The notes below the pieces were generated by a model. It searched no databases. It saw only the letters and a program-made list of their open reading frames with translations, and had not been told where the DNA came from. A program made the translations under genes and the position numbers. A DNA stretch of 41,486 nt, taken from the NCBI GenBank assembly GCA_022567295.1, contig JADFHE010000024.1, forward strand, positions 1-41,486, read 5' to 3'. Every line of letters starts with the position of its first letter. The first letter of the stretch is position 1. Below are positions 8,678-18,400 of this stretch, piece after piece. This stretch comes from Pseudomonadota bacterium (GTDB lineage Bacteria > Pseudomonadota > Gammaproteobacteria > Steroidobacterales > Woeseiaceae).

Positions 8678-9436
8678 ATGAGTGCTCAGCGTCGGGTCCA
8701 GCAGCAACCGGGTTACATCTTGCATCACCGCCCGTTTCGTGACTCCAGTCAGATACTCGAAATTGTGACTCGCGATCACGGCAAAATCGCGGTTGTCGCG
8801 CGTGGCAGTCGCGGTTCGAAGTCGCGTCTTGCGGGCGTGCTGCGGCCATTTCTCCCGCTACGAGTATCGTGGGTGGCGAAATCCGATCTCGGAACATTGA
8901 CCGGAGCGGAGGCTGCTGGACTACCTGCCGGAATGGTCGGTGATGCGATGTTGTCCGCCTATTACGTGAATGAATTGCTGCTTCACTTCTTACACCGTGA
9001 CGATCCTCAGCCGGAGATCTTCGCGCTTTATGAAGAGGTGATTAGGGCTCTGGTTAGTACTGACAATGTAGCCGCCAGCCTGCGTTCATTTGAACTCGAG
9101 TTTTTGCGCCTGCTCGGATATGCCGTGAATCTGAGTCGCGAATTCGGCAGCCTCGACCCGCTTGATAGCGAGCAGAATTACGAGTTCCGAATGGAGCAGG
9201 GCGCTGTGGCGGTTGAACGATCCGAAGGACCACTCGTATTTACCGGGGCAACATTGACCGCTATCTCCGCACAGCGTTTCGGCGATCCCGATATTCTGCG
9301 TGCGGCCAATCGGCTGCTGCGAGAGATCATCGACTTTCACCTCGGTGGGAAGGAGCTCAAGAGCCGCAAGGTGCTGATGGAACTGCATCGCGGTAGACTC
9401 GCGCCTTCGAAAGGACGGAAACGCAACAGTGACTGA
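8678..9436 (+). CDS. recO: DNA repair protein RecO
   Basis: A 252-residue recombination mediator that, with RecR, loads RecA onto SSB-coated single-stranded DNA. It has an N-terminal OB-fold domain (residues 8-85; [18 protein letters not shown] is characteristic) and a helical C-terminal region ([11 protein letters not shown]). Like E. coli RecO it lacks an evident zinc cysteine cluster. The 3' end overlaps the GTG start of pdxJ by 8 bases. Confidence 0.95.
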   Translation: MSAQRRVQQQPGYILHHRPFRDSSQILEIVTRDHGKIAVVARGSRGSKSRLAGVLRPFLPLRVSWVAKSDLGTLTGAEAAGLPAGMVGDAMLSAYYVNELLLHFLHRDDPQPEIFALYEEVIRALVSTDNVAASLRSFELEFLRLLGYAVNLSREFGSLDPLDSEQNYEFRMEQGAVAVERSEGPLVFTGATLTAISAQRFGDPDILRAANRLLREIIDFHLGGKELKSRKVLMELHRGRLAPSKGRKRNSD

Positions 9437-10169
9437 CACAGGACCTCTGTATCTCGGCGTGAATATTGATCATGTCGCCACACTGCGGCAAGTCCGCGGC
9501 ACGAGCTATCCACGACCTGCCGATGCGGTCGTCATGGCGGAGCAGGCGGGAGCCGACAGCATTACGGTGCATCTGCGGGAAGATCGGCGCCATATTCAGG
9601 ATGCAGATCTTGCTGCCATTAACGCGGTGATGCACACACATATGAACCTGGAGATGGCTGTCACTGATGAGATGCTTGAGATTGCGATACAGGTCGGGCC
9701 GTCGGACGTCTGTCTGGTTCCGGAGAAGCGTGAGGAATTGACTACCGAGGGCGGACTCGATGTCAAAGGGCAATTGGCCAAAGTGACGGCAGCTTGTGAT
9801 CGATTGGCGACGGCTGGCATCCGTGCGTCGTTGTTTATCGATCCACAATTCGAGCAGCTGGACGCAGCTGTCGCGGCCGGAGCGCCTGTTGTTGAATTAC
9901 ATACCGGCGCTTATGCTGATGCAGACGATGATGAACAGATTGGCGAATTGCAACGCGTTGTCGCGGCGGCGGATTACGGTCATGGTCTGGGGCTGATTGT
10001 CAACGCAGGTCATGGGCTGCATTATCATAATGTTGCGGCGATCGCGGAAATACCGGAGATTGTTGAATTGAATATCGGGCACGCGATCATTTCCCGGGCC
10101 GTGTTTGACGGGCTGGCGATGGCCGTCAGTGAAATGAAGCGGCTGATGATCGCGGCGCGGCCAGCGTGA
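9429..10169 (+). CDS. pdxJ: Pyridoxine 5'-phosphate synthase
   Basis: A 246-residue TIM-barrel enzyme that condenses 1-deoxyxylulose 5-phosphate with 3-amino-2-oxopropyl phosphate to give pyridoxine 5'-phosphate. Family motifs: the N-terminal [48 protein letters not shown] and [11 protein letters not shown], all intact. It is translated from a GTG overlapping recO. The recO-pdxJ-acpS order is standard in gammaproteobacteria. Confidence 0.98.
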   Translation: MTDTGPLYLGVNIDHVATLRQVRGTSYPRPADAVVMAEQAGADSITVHLREDRRHIQDADLAAINAVMHTHMNLEMAVTDEMLEIAIQVGPSDVCLVPEKREELTTEGGLDVKGQLAKVTAACDRLATAGIRASLFIDPQFEQLDAAVAAGAPVVELHTGAYADADDDEQIGELQRVVAAADYGHGLGLIVNAGHGLHYHNVAAIAEIPEIVELNIGHAIISRAVFDGLAMAVSEMKRLMIAARPA

Positions 10170-10176
10170 TTTGGCG

Positions 10177-10566
10177 ATGATCTTCGGCATCGGAACCGAT
10201 ATTGTCGAAATATCCCGCCTGGAAGCGACCTGGGAGCGTTTTGGTGAGCACTTTGCGATGCGGATACTGATGGACGAGGAACTGGAGCTCTTCAAAAGGA
10301 CGAAGCAGCCGGCGCGATTTCTCGCCATGCGTTTTGCCGGCAAGGAAGCCACCGTCAAGGCAATGGGAACCGGATTCGGACACGGCGTCTGGCTGCGCGA
10401 TGTCGGCATTACCGCTAACGAATGGGGCAGGCCGCTGATCATTTGGTCCGAACGTGGCCGGAAAGTGTGTGATCGATTGGGGATAGGCAGTGGACATGTC
10501 AGCCTGACCGATGACGCCGGGCTCGTCATGGCATTCGCGGTTCTGGAAGCCGCGGACTCCGAATAA
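10177..10566 (+). CDS. acpS: Holo-[acyl-carrier-protein] synthase
   Basis: A 129-residue phosphopantetheinyl transferase that activates acyl-carrier protein with coenzyme A. The N-terminal IFGIGTDIVEISR contains the Mg-binding Asp, and FAGKEATVKAMGTGF carries the catalytic Glu/Lys pair. SLTDDAGLVMAFAVLE is the usual C-terminal strand. I prefer the ATG at 10177 (MIFGIGTD) over the in-frame TTG at 10171, because family members begin with this strand. It lies directly behind pdxJ. Confidence 0.95.
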   Translation: MIFGIGTDIVEISRLEATWERFGEHFAMRILMDEELELFKRTKQPARFLAMRFAGKEATVKAMGTGFGHGVWLRDVGITANEWGRPLIIWSERGRKVCDRLGIGSGHVSLTDDAGLVMAFAVLEAADSE

Positions 10567-10584
10567 GCAGCACGGATTCCGGCA

Positions 10585-11355
10585 ATGAATTGCTTTTCTT
10601 TCGATATCGAAACGGTTCCCGACGTTGAGTTCGGGCGTCGGTTCTGGGACCTGGAAGGATTGCCTGACGGCGATGTCGCGACAGCGATGATGTGCAAGCG
10701 CCAGCAGCAGACCGGCTCCGATTTCCTGCCGCTACATCTGCAGCGAATCATTACGATCTCGGTGACGTTTCGTACGGCGGATACGTTCAAAGTGTGGACA
10801 CTGGGCGATGAGGATTCGGATGAAGCGGAGATCGTGCAGCGATTCTTTGATGGCATCGAACGATATACTCCCGATCTTGTGTCGTGGAACGGCAGCGGAT
10901 TCGATCTGCCGGTACTGCACTACCGTGCGCTGAAACACAACATTCAGGCGCCGCGATACTGGGAAACGGGCGACAGTGATCGTGATTTCAAATGGAACAA
11001 CTACATGAGCCGTTTTCATTGGCGGCACATTGACCTGATGGACGTGTTGGCCGGGTTCCAGCCACGCGGTCGCGCAAGCCTCGATCAGATGGCTGTCTTG
11101 CTCGGCTTTCCCGGTAAACTTGGCATGCGCGGCGACCAAGTCTGGGACACGTTTCAGGAGGGCGGAATTCGTGAAATCCGCGACTACTGTGAAACCGATG
11201 TCCTGAATACCTGGCTCGTATTTCTGCGCTTCGAGCATATGCGAGGCAATCTGGACCGGGCCGGCCTGGAAAGTGAATACAACCTGGTTCGAAAGACACT
11301 CAAAAGTATGGACCAACCACACCTGAACGAATTTCTGGCGGCTTGGGCCGAGTAG
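10585..11355 (+). CDS. Predicted 3'-5' exonuclease of the PolB-like family
   Basis: A 256-residue DEDD-type exonuclease domain protein. The three exonuclease motifs are visible: FDIETVPD near the start (Exo I), LVSWNGSGFDLPVL at about 95-108 (Exo II) and YCETDVLNTW at about 208-217 (Exo III), so the acidic metal ligands are kept. The protein is a stand-alone proofreading-like domain without a polymerase region. This family occurs next to rlmD (rumA) in many gammaproteobacteria. Its substrate is unproven, and DNA repair or RNA trimming are both possible. Confidence 0.88.
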   Translation: MNCFSFDIETVPDVEFGRRFWDLEGLPDGDVATAMMCKRQQQTGSDFLPLHLQRIITISVTFRTADTFKVWTLGDEDSDEAEIVQRFFDGIERYTPDLVSWNGSGFDLPVLHYRALKHNIQAPRYWETGDSDRDFKWNNYMSRFHWRHIDLMDVLAGFQPRGRASLDQMAVLLGFPGKLGMRGDQVWDTFQEGGIREIRDYCETDVLNTWLVFLRFEHMRGNLDRAGLESEYNLVRKTLKSMDQPHLNEFLAAWAE

Positions 11356-11364
11356 CTCGCTCGC

Positions 11365-12684
11365 ATGGCCAGGAAACGTCGAGAGCCGGAGACGGCAACC
11401 ATAGAATCCGCAACGCATGATGGTCGAGGCATTGCGGCCATCAGCGGCAAGAAGGTTTTCGTTGCTGGCGCGCTTCCCGGAGAAAGGGTCGAGTTCATTC
11501 GTCGCAAATCGCGTCGTAACTTTGATGAGGCAGAGCTGCTTGACGTGATTGAAGCGTCCGCCGATCGAATCGCGGCGAAGTGCGAGGCATATGGTCGCTG
11601 CGGCGGTTGTTCGCTGCAGCACGTCAGCGAAGACTACCAGCGTTCGATCAAATCGCAGACGCTTAAGGACAATCTTGAGCGCATCGGCAAAGTCGAGCCT
11701 GAATCCTGGCTGCAACCCATGACGGGTCCGATATGGGGTTACCGTCGGCGCGCGCGCCTGGCCGTGAAAGATGTCGCGGCGAAAGGACGCGTGCTGGTCG
11801 GATTTCGCGAACGTCACGCCCCGTTTATCACCGACATGCATCGTTGCGAGGTTCTCGCAAAACCTGTCGGCGGCTTGATTGATGAACTCAGCGAGTTGGT
11901 TGGCAAGCTGTCCATTCGTGCTCGGCTGCCACAGATTGAGATCGCAGTTGCAGATAACTCGACGGCAATGGTATTTCGCGTTCTTGACGCGCCTGACGAT
12001 GCCGACAAGAGTCACTTGAAAGCGTTCGGAGTTGCCAATGACTGCCGAATCTACCTGCAGCCCGGCGGTCTGGATTCCTTGCAACTGATTCAACCCGAGC
12101 AGGTTGAGGAGTCGCTTTATTACACGCTGCCGGAGTTTGATATTCGTATCGACTTCGAGCCAATTGACTTTGTGCAGGTCAATCGCGATATCAATCAACA
12201 AATGGTGCGTTTTGCCATTGAACACTTGTGTCCGGGCCCGGACGATCGTGTACTCGATCTCTATTGTGGAATAGGTAATTTCTCATTACCTTTAGCCCGC
12301 CGCGCGGGCACCGTTCTTGGCGTTGAAGGTGAACGGAGCCTGGTGTTGCGCGCCGCTGACAATGCAGCCAGGAATGGCCTGGAGAATGTCGAATTCCGTG
12401 CAGCCGATCTCAGCCAGATCGACGGCACGGAGTCGTGGGTCAAAGCGGGCTGGAATCGTGTGTTGCTTGATCCCGCGCGCAGTGGTGCGGCAGAAGTCGT
12501 CGCACGCATGCACCTGTTCAATCCCGAGCGCATTGTCTACATCTCGTGTCACCCGGGCACTTTGGCTCGCGACGCGGACATTTTGGTTCACCAGCACGGC
12601 TATCGACTCGAATCTGCGGGTATCATCGATATGTTCCCGCATACAGCCCATGTAGAATCAATCGCTGTATTCACACGACAGTAG
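11365..12684 (+). CDS. rlmD: 23S rRNA (uracil-1939-C5)-methyltransferase RlmD
   Basis: A 439-residue SAM-dependent methyltransferase. It has an N-terminal TRAM domain (about 8-65), then a [4Fe-4S] cluster motif with C73, C79, C82 and C161, and a C-terminal Rossmann methyltransferase domain (LDLYCGIGNFSLPLA at about 300). The catalytic cysteine lies in YISCHPGTLARD. The length matches E. coli RlmD (433). It begins 9 bases after the exonuclease gene. Confidence 0.96.
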   Translation: MARKRREPETATIESATHDGRGIAAISGKKVFVAGALPGERVEFIRRKSRRNFDEAELLDVIEASADRIAAKCEAYGRCGGCSLQHVSEDYQRSIKSQTLKDNLERIGKVEPESWLQPMTGPIWGYRRRARLAVKDVAAKGRVLVGFRERHAPFITDMHRCEVLAKPVGGLIDELSELVGKLSIRARLPQIEIAVADNSTAMVFRVLDAPDDADKSHLKAFGVANDCRIYLQPGGLDSLQLIQPEQVEESLYYTLPEFDIRIDFEPIDFVQVNRDINQQMVRFAIEHLCPGPDDRVLDLYCGIGNFSLPLARRAGTVLGVEGERSLVLRAADNAARNGLENVEFRAADLSQIDGTESWVKAGWNRVLLDPARSGAAEVVARMHLFNPERIVYISCHPGTLARDADILVHQHGYRLESAGIIDMFPHTAHVESIAVFTRQ

Positions 12685-12707
12685 CTACGACAAGCAAGGC
12701 GCGACGA

Positions 12708-13754
12708 ATGTCATTGGGACCCGTGATGCTCGATATTGAGGGACTCGCGCTGAGTCCGGCAGACCGCGAACTGCTGCGGCATCCCGCTGTGGGTGGCATC
12801 ATTCTGTTCACGCGCAATTTCGAGTCGGTGCAACAGGTCACCGGTCTGGTCGCGGAGATTCGCGCGCTGCGTAGCCCGCCATTGCTGATCGCAGTCGATC
12901 ACGAAGGAGGCCGTGTACAGCGATTCCACGATGGCTTCACGCTTATGCCTCCGATGCGTGATATCGGCAGAGCATTCGATCGCGACCACGATTCGGGGTT
13001 GGAAATCGCCCGGCAGGCGGGATGGTTAATTGCGTCGGAATTGCGTGCTGCGAGTATCGATCTATGTTTTGCGCCTTGCGTTGACCTGGACTGGGGGGTC
13101 AGCGAAATCATCGGCAACCGCTCGTTTCACAAAAAACCCGATGCGGTCAGCGAATTAGCTGGCGCATTTGCTCGCGGCCTGAGAAGTGCCGGTATGGCCA
13201 CGGTTGCGAAACACTTTCCGGGACACGGCGCCGTTGTCGCGGATTCGCATCGTCGATTGCCCGTTGACCGCCGCGACTACGGGTCGATTCTCGATGATAT
13301 GCGGCCGTACGAACGCATGATCAGCACCGGCGTCGTGGCCGGCGTCATGCTGGCGCATATTGTTTACCAGGAAATCGACAGCATGCCGGCAGGATTCTCT
13401 GAATATTGGATTCAGCGCGAATTGCGCGCCCGGCTCGGGTTTGGCGGCGCGGTTTTCTGCGACGATTTGAGTATGAAAGCGACCAGCAGCTACGGTTCTG
13501 TTCCCGAGCGCGCGCAGCTCTCGCTCAACGCAGGTTGCGATATGATTTTGGTGTGTAATGATCGCGCAAGGGCAGAGCGGGCCGTGGCCGCACTAAACGA
13601 CTATTCCAACCCGCTATCGCTCGTGCGTCTGGCCCGATTACATGGGACCGGGAACACGGTGCGCGAAGCATTGCGGGCCAGTGATGAATGGCAGGCCGCG
13701 CATGCATTATTCGCGAAATGGAGCGAGCGTCCGGAGTTACAACTGAATGCCTGA
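12708..13754 (+). CDS. nagZ: Beta-N-acetylhexosaminidase NagZ
   Basis: A 348-residue family 3 glycoside hydrolase that removes GlcNAc from GlcNAc-anhydroMur peptides in the cytoplasm during peptidoglycan recycling. The conserved KHFPGHGAVVADSHRRLPVD loop holds the catalytic His, and DDLSMKA the nucleophile Asp. VDHEGGRVQRF and IGNRSFHKKP are further family marks. I chose the ATG at 12708 (MSLGPVMLDIEG); the frame stays open upstream inside rlmD, but that part is shadow. Confidence 0.96.
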   Translation: MSLGPVMLDIEGLALSPADRELLRHPAVGGIILFTRNFESVQQVTGLVAEIRALRSPPLLIAVDHEGGRVQRFHDGFTLMPPMRDIGRAFDRDHDSGLEIARQAGWLIASELRAASIDLCFAPCVDLDWGVSEIIGNRSFHKKPDAVSELAGAFARGLRSAGMATVAKHFPGHGAVVADSHRRLPVDRRDYGSILDDMRPYERMISTGVVAGVMLAHIVYQEIDSMPAGFSEYWIQRELRARLGFGGAVFCDDLSMKATSSYGSVPERAQLSLNAGCDMILVCNDRARAERAVAALNDYSNPLSLVRLARLHGTGNTVREALRASDEWQAAHALFAKWSERPELQLNA

Positions 13755-13787
13755 ACAGTTTTTCAAAGGCGAATCCGACGGGTGATA

Positions 13788-14672
13788 ATGAAGGGCGTCA
13801 ATCGACAAATTCTTGAGCAAGTCATTGCGGCGACGACTGAACCGCTACTCGTTGTAGGCATTGATCAGCCCGATTGGCCCGTCGTCCTGGTGAACCCCGC
13901 CTTCGAGACGATTACGGATGCTGATGTGCTGAAGAAACCGTTCGCCGATGTTATCGAAGAACTCGCTGGACGCGAACTGGCCCTCGAAGTCAGCGAAACG
14001 GTTCGATCGCAACAGGAGACCAGTCTGCCGATTGAGTCGAATAACCGCGAGTATCTGTTGGTGCTGCGGCCGTTGAAGATGGCCGATGAGGAAACGGCCC
14101 GGTTTTATGCAGCGTACTGGCGCTCGGGTACTGGCGCGGGGACAGCCGAGGGTGCGGAGATGCACCATGCGCTACTGAAGGCCAAGCGGCGCATTCGTGA
14201 TCTGTCACGCGATGACCCGGTAACGGGATTGCTGAACGGTCGCGCGTTCGCCGACGTGTTTGAACACGACTGGGCCGTGGCCGCACGAGAAAAGGGCAAG
14301 TTGTCGTTGGTTACGTTCACACTGGACGATTATTCAGCCTACCTTGAGGTCTTCGGCAGGCACGCTGCCGATTCGTGCCTGCGCAGGGTGGGGCGGGCCA
14401 TCCAGCGATGTTTGCGGCGCGCCAGTGATGTCGCCGCGCGACTGGACGGGCAGCGATTTATTGTTCTGTCGCATGCGTCCGACGAGGATGGTGTACGCAA
14501 ATTTGCCGGTCAGATTTCTACGGCGGTTCGTGAACTCGGGCTACATCATCCGCGTTCGAATTCGTCGAAATTCGTGACGGTATCTTACGAAGTACTGGTA
14601 GCCGATGTCAGCGAGGAAAAACGCAATGCGCGTGAATTTCTAGCCGCGCTACTCACCTTCGTAGCCGAGTAA
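13788..14672 (+). CDS. PAS-like plus degenerate GGDEF domain protein
   Basis: A 294-residue cytoplasmic protein. The N-terminal half (about 1-120) looks like a PAS sensor domain (PLLVVGIDQPDWPVVLVNPAFETIT). The second half (about 140-290) follows the diguanylate cyclase pattern: it opens with DDPVTGLLNGRAF, the GGDEF entry motif, and continues with the usual helices. The active-site loop reads ARLDGQRFIVLS instead of RxGGDEF, so cyclase activity is unlikely. It may bind a nucleotide or act as a regulatory scaffold. A weak in-frame GTG sits six bases upstream of the chosen ATG. Its end overlaps the convergent csiV by 24 bases. Confidence 0.75.
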   Translation: MKGVNRQILEQVIAATTEPLLVVGIDQPDWPVVLVNPAFETITDADVLKKPFADVIEELAGRELALEVSETVRSQQETSLPIESNNREYLLVLRPLKMADEETARFYAAYWRSGTGAGTAEGAEMHHALLKAKRRIRDLSRDDPVTGLLNGRAFADVFEHDWAVAAREKGKLSLVTFTLDDYSAYLEVFGRHAADSCLRRVGRAIQRCLRRASDVAARLDGQRFIVLSHASDEDGVRKFAGQISTAVRELGLHHPRSNSSKFVTVSYEVLVADVSEEKRNAREFLAALLTFVAE

Positions 14673-15386
14673 TTCGGTGATGTTGGAGTTCTCGAGCAGC
14701 TCGTCCTCCGCGGGTTCTTCTTCCTCAACACGTGAAATTTTCGCCATCACGCCGAATTTCGGGTGATCGAAGTAGCGCAACTCGCCATTCCGGAAAATAC
14801 GGTCCTCAGAAATTCGATATCGCACGGGATAGCGAACAGCGAACAGGTCGACGGGTTGTTCGGGCGTCGCTGCGTCCAATTGCAGATTGATGGCGAGATG
14901 CAGGTAGCGGCTGAGGTACAATGTCAGGTCGCCCTCCAGCCCCTCTGGCGGTGTCATGTACGAGCCTAGTGGGCGGACTACTTTTTCTTCATCGGGATAC
15001 ATTGGCTGGGTCCAGCCGAAATGCATCAAGGGTTCATAAGCGTCCAGTCGCTCCAGGCGATCAAAAATATCGACCAGACTGAAATCTTCTTCAGCGAGCA
15101 TGACCAGTTCGTACGTGCGTTCCTCGTTCCGCACGACAGGTTCGGGTGGCAGCTTTTCGACGGTATTCAGAAAATTCTCATCAAGAGCATCATCAAGCAT
15201 GAACTCGCTGTCCGGTGGCTCATCGGGAACGAATATTTCGCTGCCCGTCGAGATGCCCTTTGCGTAGGAGAAAATGATCATTTCGACGGTATAGCGCCGC
15301 ACCTCGATTTCTTCTTCGGGGGCGTCCTGAGCCAGCACACCGCTGGCCGCCAATGGCAGCAGTAGTAGAGAAACTCGTTTATTCAT
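14649..15386 (-). CDS. csiV: CsiV-family periplasmic protein
   Basis: A 245-residue protein with a signal peptide (MNKRVSLLLLPLAASGVLAQ, cleavage about residue 20). The mature part shows the CsiV (PF10972-type) pattern: RRYTVEMIIFSYA near the start, SLVDIFDRLERLDAYEPLMHFGWTQP in the middle, and LRYFDHPKFGVMAKISRV near the end. CsiV of Shewanella was described as a peptidoglycan-binding protein needed for cell-wall-related growth. The gene lies just downstream of mfd, a conserved neighbourhood, separated by 15 bases. Confidence 0.85.
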   Translation of the reverse strand: MNKRVSLLLLPLAASGVLAQDAPEEEIEVRRYTVEMIIFSYAKGISTGSEIFVPDEPPDSEFMLDDALDENFLNTVEKLPPEPVVRNEERTYELVMLAEEDFSLVDIFDRLERLDAYEPLMHFGWTQPMYPDEEKVVRPLGSYMTPPEGLEGDLTLYLSRYLHLAINLQLDAATPEQPVDLFAVRYPVRYRISEDRIFRNGELRYFDHPKFGVMAKISRVEEEEPAEDELLENSNITELLGYEGE

Positions 15387-15401
15387 CCTTTATTCATCCA
15401 G

Positions 15402-18400
15402 TTAGCTGTTTTGGACTGTGAGACGCTGCATAAGGTTCTCTATGGCGCGGAATCGACTCTCGAGATCATCCAGGTCATCGGTAAATTGCAGGCGGTGTGA
15501 GCCCTGCAAACGGTAGCGACGGCTATCATTTTGCACTAATTGTACGAGAGCGACAGGATCAATATGGCTCTCGGCCGCGAAAACGAGGGCTCCACCGGCT
15601 GCCGTGGCATCGATTTTCTCAATGCCCAGTGCGGCAGCTGACTTTTTGATGGCCGCGATGCGCAAGAGGTTTTTTGTCGCCTCCGGTAGTAAGCCGAAGC
15701 GATCGATGAGCTCGACCTGCAGCTCGCGGAGTTCCTCGATGTCGACAGCCGCCGAGATGCGCTTGTAGAGCATCAGCCGCAGGTGTACATCCGGAACGTA
15801 ATCGTCAGGAAGCAGGGCTGCAATGTGGAGATTGATATCCACGCCCGTATTCAGGGGCTCCTCGAGGTCGGGTTCCTTGCCGGCCCGTAACGATTCCACG
15901 GCGCGTCCCAGGAGCTCGGTATACAACGAGAATCCGATCTCCTGTATTTGCCCGCTCTGAGTGTCGCCAAGAAGTTCTCCCGCCCCGCGGATTTCGAGAT
16001 CGTGCGCAGCGAGCGTAAAGCCCGATCCGAGGTCGTCGAGTGAATCGATGGCCTCAAGGCGCTTCACTGCGTCGGCTGTCATAACGGCTTTAGGTGGCGC
16101 CACAAGATACGCGTAGGCGCGATGATGCGAGCGGCCGACACGTCCGCGCAGCTGATGCAATTGCGCAAGCCCGAATCGATCGGCGCGATTAATGATGATC
16201 GTATTGGCTGTCGGTACATCGAGTCCACTCTCGACTATGGTCGTGCATAACAGCACATTGAAACGGCGCCGATAAAAATCGAGCATCACCTGTTCGAGTA
16301 CCCGCTCGCGCATCTGTCCGTGACCGATTCGTATGTTGGCCTCGGGTACCAGCTTTTGTAGTTGTTGCTCCATATGACCGATATCGTCGACTCGGTTGTG
16401 TATGAAATACACCTGGCCACCGCGTTTGATTTCTCGCAGGCAAGCTTCACGTATGACAACGTCATTCCATTCGAAGACAAACGTTTTTACGGCTAGTCGT
16501 TCGGCTGGCGGGGTAGTGATAAGCGACATCTCGCGCAGGCCACCCAATGCCATGTTCAAGGTTCTGGGTATCGGTGTTGCTGTCAGGGTCAGGACGTCTA
16601 TGTTACTGCGCAGCGATTTGATCATTTCTTTGTGACGCACGCCAAAGCGGTGCTCCTCATCGATTATGACGAGTCCGATATCGCGAAAATCACTGGTATG
16701 CCCGAGTAGCCGGTGTGTCCCGATGACGACATCGACGTTGCCGGACTGCAGTCCCCGCACAATGTCTTTTACCTGATTCGCGGTCTGAAATCGTGATAGC
16801 ACCTCAACGCGGACGGGCCAGTCGGCGAATCGGTCGCGAAAAGTCTGACCGTGTTGCTGGGCGAGCAAGGTTGTCGGCACCAAAATAGCGACCTGTTTTC
16901 CCCCGTAAACTGCAGCGAACGAAGCACGCAGTGCGACCTCGGTTTTGCCGAACCCGACATCTCCACACACGATCCGGTCCATCGGCTGATCGGATTCGAG
17001 GTCTTCGAGTACATCGTCAATCGTCTGTGCCTGATCTGTGGTTAGTTCGAACGGAAACCCCGATTCGAACGAACGATACTCACTCTCCGGCCAACGGAAT
17101 CGATGTCCGGGGCGAGCCGCGCGACGTGCATAGATATCGAGTAACTCTGCCGCGACGTCGCGAATTTTCTTGATTGCCCGTTTTCGCGCCTTTTGCCATT
17201 GGTTGCTGCCAAGGCGATGCAATGGCGCTTTGTCGGGCGACGCTCCGGTGTAACGAGATATCAAGTCCAATGCGTGTACGGGCACGTAGAGTTTGTCGCT
17301 GTCGGCGTACTCAAGATGCAGGAACTCGGCTCTGATGCCGCCGGTTTCGAGCGTAATGAGACCAAGGTATCGCCCGACCCCGTATTCTGCATGAACCACG
17401 GGCGAGCCTTCGTCGAGATCGTTGAGCTGCCGAATGATGGTTTCCGGATCACGATCGTTTTTGCGCCTGCGCTGGCGCATCGAATTGCGTTCGCCGAATA
17501 GCTGCTGCTCGCTGACAATCGCTATCTTCGCACCCGGAAGCAGTACGCCGTTTTCGAGCGGTGCGATGGCGACGCCAATACGATGGCTATCGTTACGGAA
17601 ATGTTGCCAGCCGTCGACGCGCGTGAGATCGAGACCGCGGCCGGATAAAAGTTCATGCAATTGTTCGCGGCGACCCGGCGAATCTGCACTAAAAAGCACC
17701 CGGCCGTTGAAAGTCCGCAGAAACTGCAGCAGAGCGTCCGCAGCATCGTCATAACGTGCTTCAATTTTCATTGCGGGTGGCAGGCGCGTGTCGTGATTAA
17801 CGGCATTGCCAGCGAGAGACTGTGCCGAATAACGTATGCAGGAAAATTCGGCAAGCTGCGATGCGATGCGCTCCGGCATCACGAATGTTTCTTCGGCCGT
17901 CAGCACGGGTCGCTCAGGATCCAGACTACACATTGCAAACCGTTCTTGCGTTTCGACCACGAATTGTTGCAATAACGAATCCAGCGACTCCGGTTTCAGC
18001 ACAATACAATTTTTAGGCAAATAGTCGAGCAGTGACGCCGTAGAATCGAAAAACAATGGCAGGTAATACTCGATGCCACCGTGTGCGATTCCGTCCGAGA
18101 CGTCGCGGTACACTCGTGACTTGCCGGGTTGGCCTGCAAATCGTTCGCGATAATTGTGTCGAAATGCGGCTATCGCATCCGCATCCAGTGGGACTTCTCT
18201 GGCGGGCAGTATGCGAATGGCATCGACTTTCTCATCCGATATCTGGTTCTCGGCTGAGAAGTAGCGCAGAGATTCGATGTCATCGTCGAAGAAATCGATT
18301 CGGACTGGCGCGTCGGTGCCCATCGGATAAATGTCAATCAACGATCCGCGCACGGCGAATTCGCCATGCTCCGAAACCTGTGGAACGCGCAGGTAGCCCG

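Noticed and set aside
10732..12225. Long minus-strand open frame of 497 codons
   Set aside because: It lies antisense to the exonuclease and rlmD genes, both with intact family motifs; its residue mix has no recognisable domain.
12546..12707. N-terminal extension of NagZ
   Set aside because: The open frame runs inside rlmD and is Arg/Ser/Tyr-rich; the family start and length fit the ATG at 12708.
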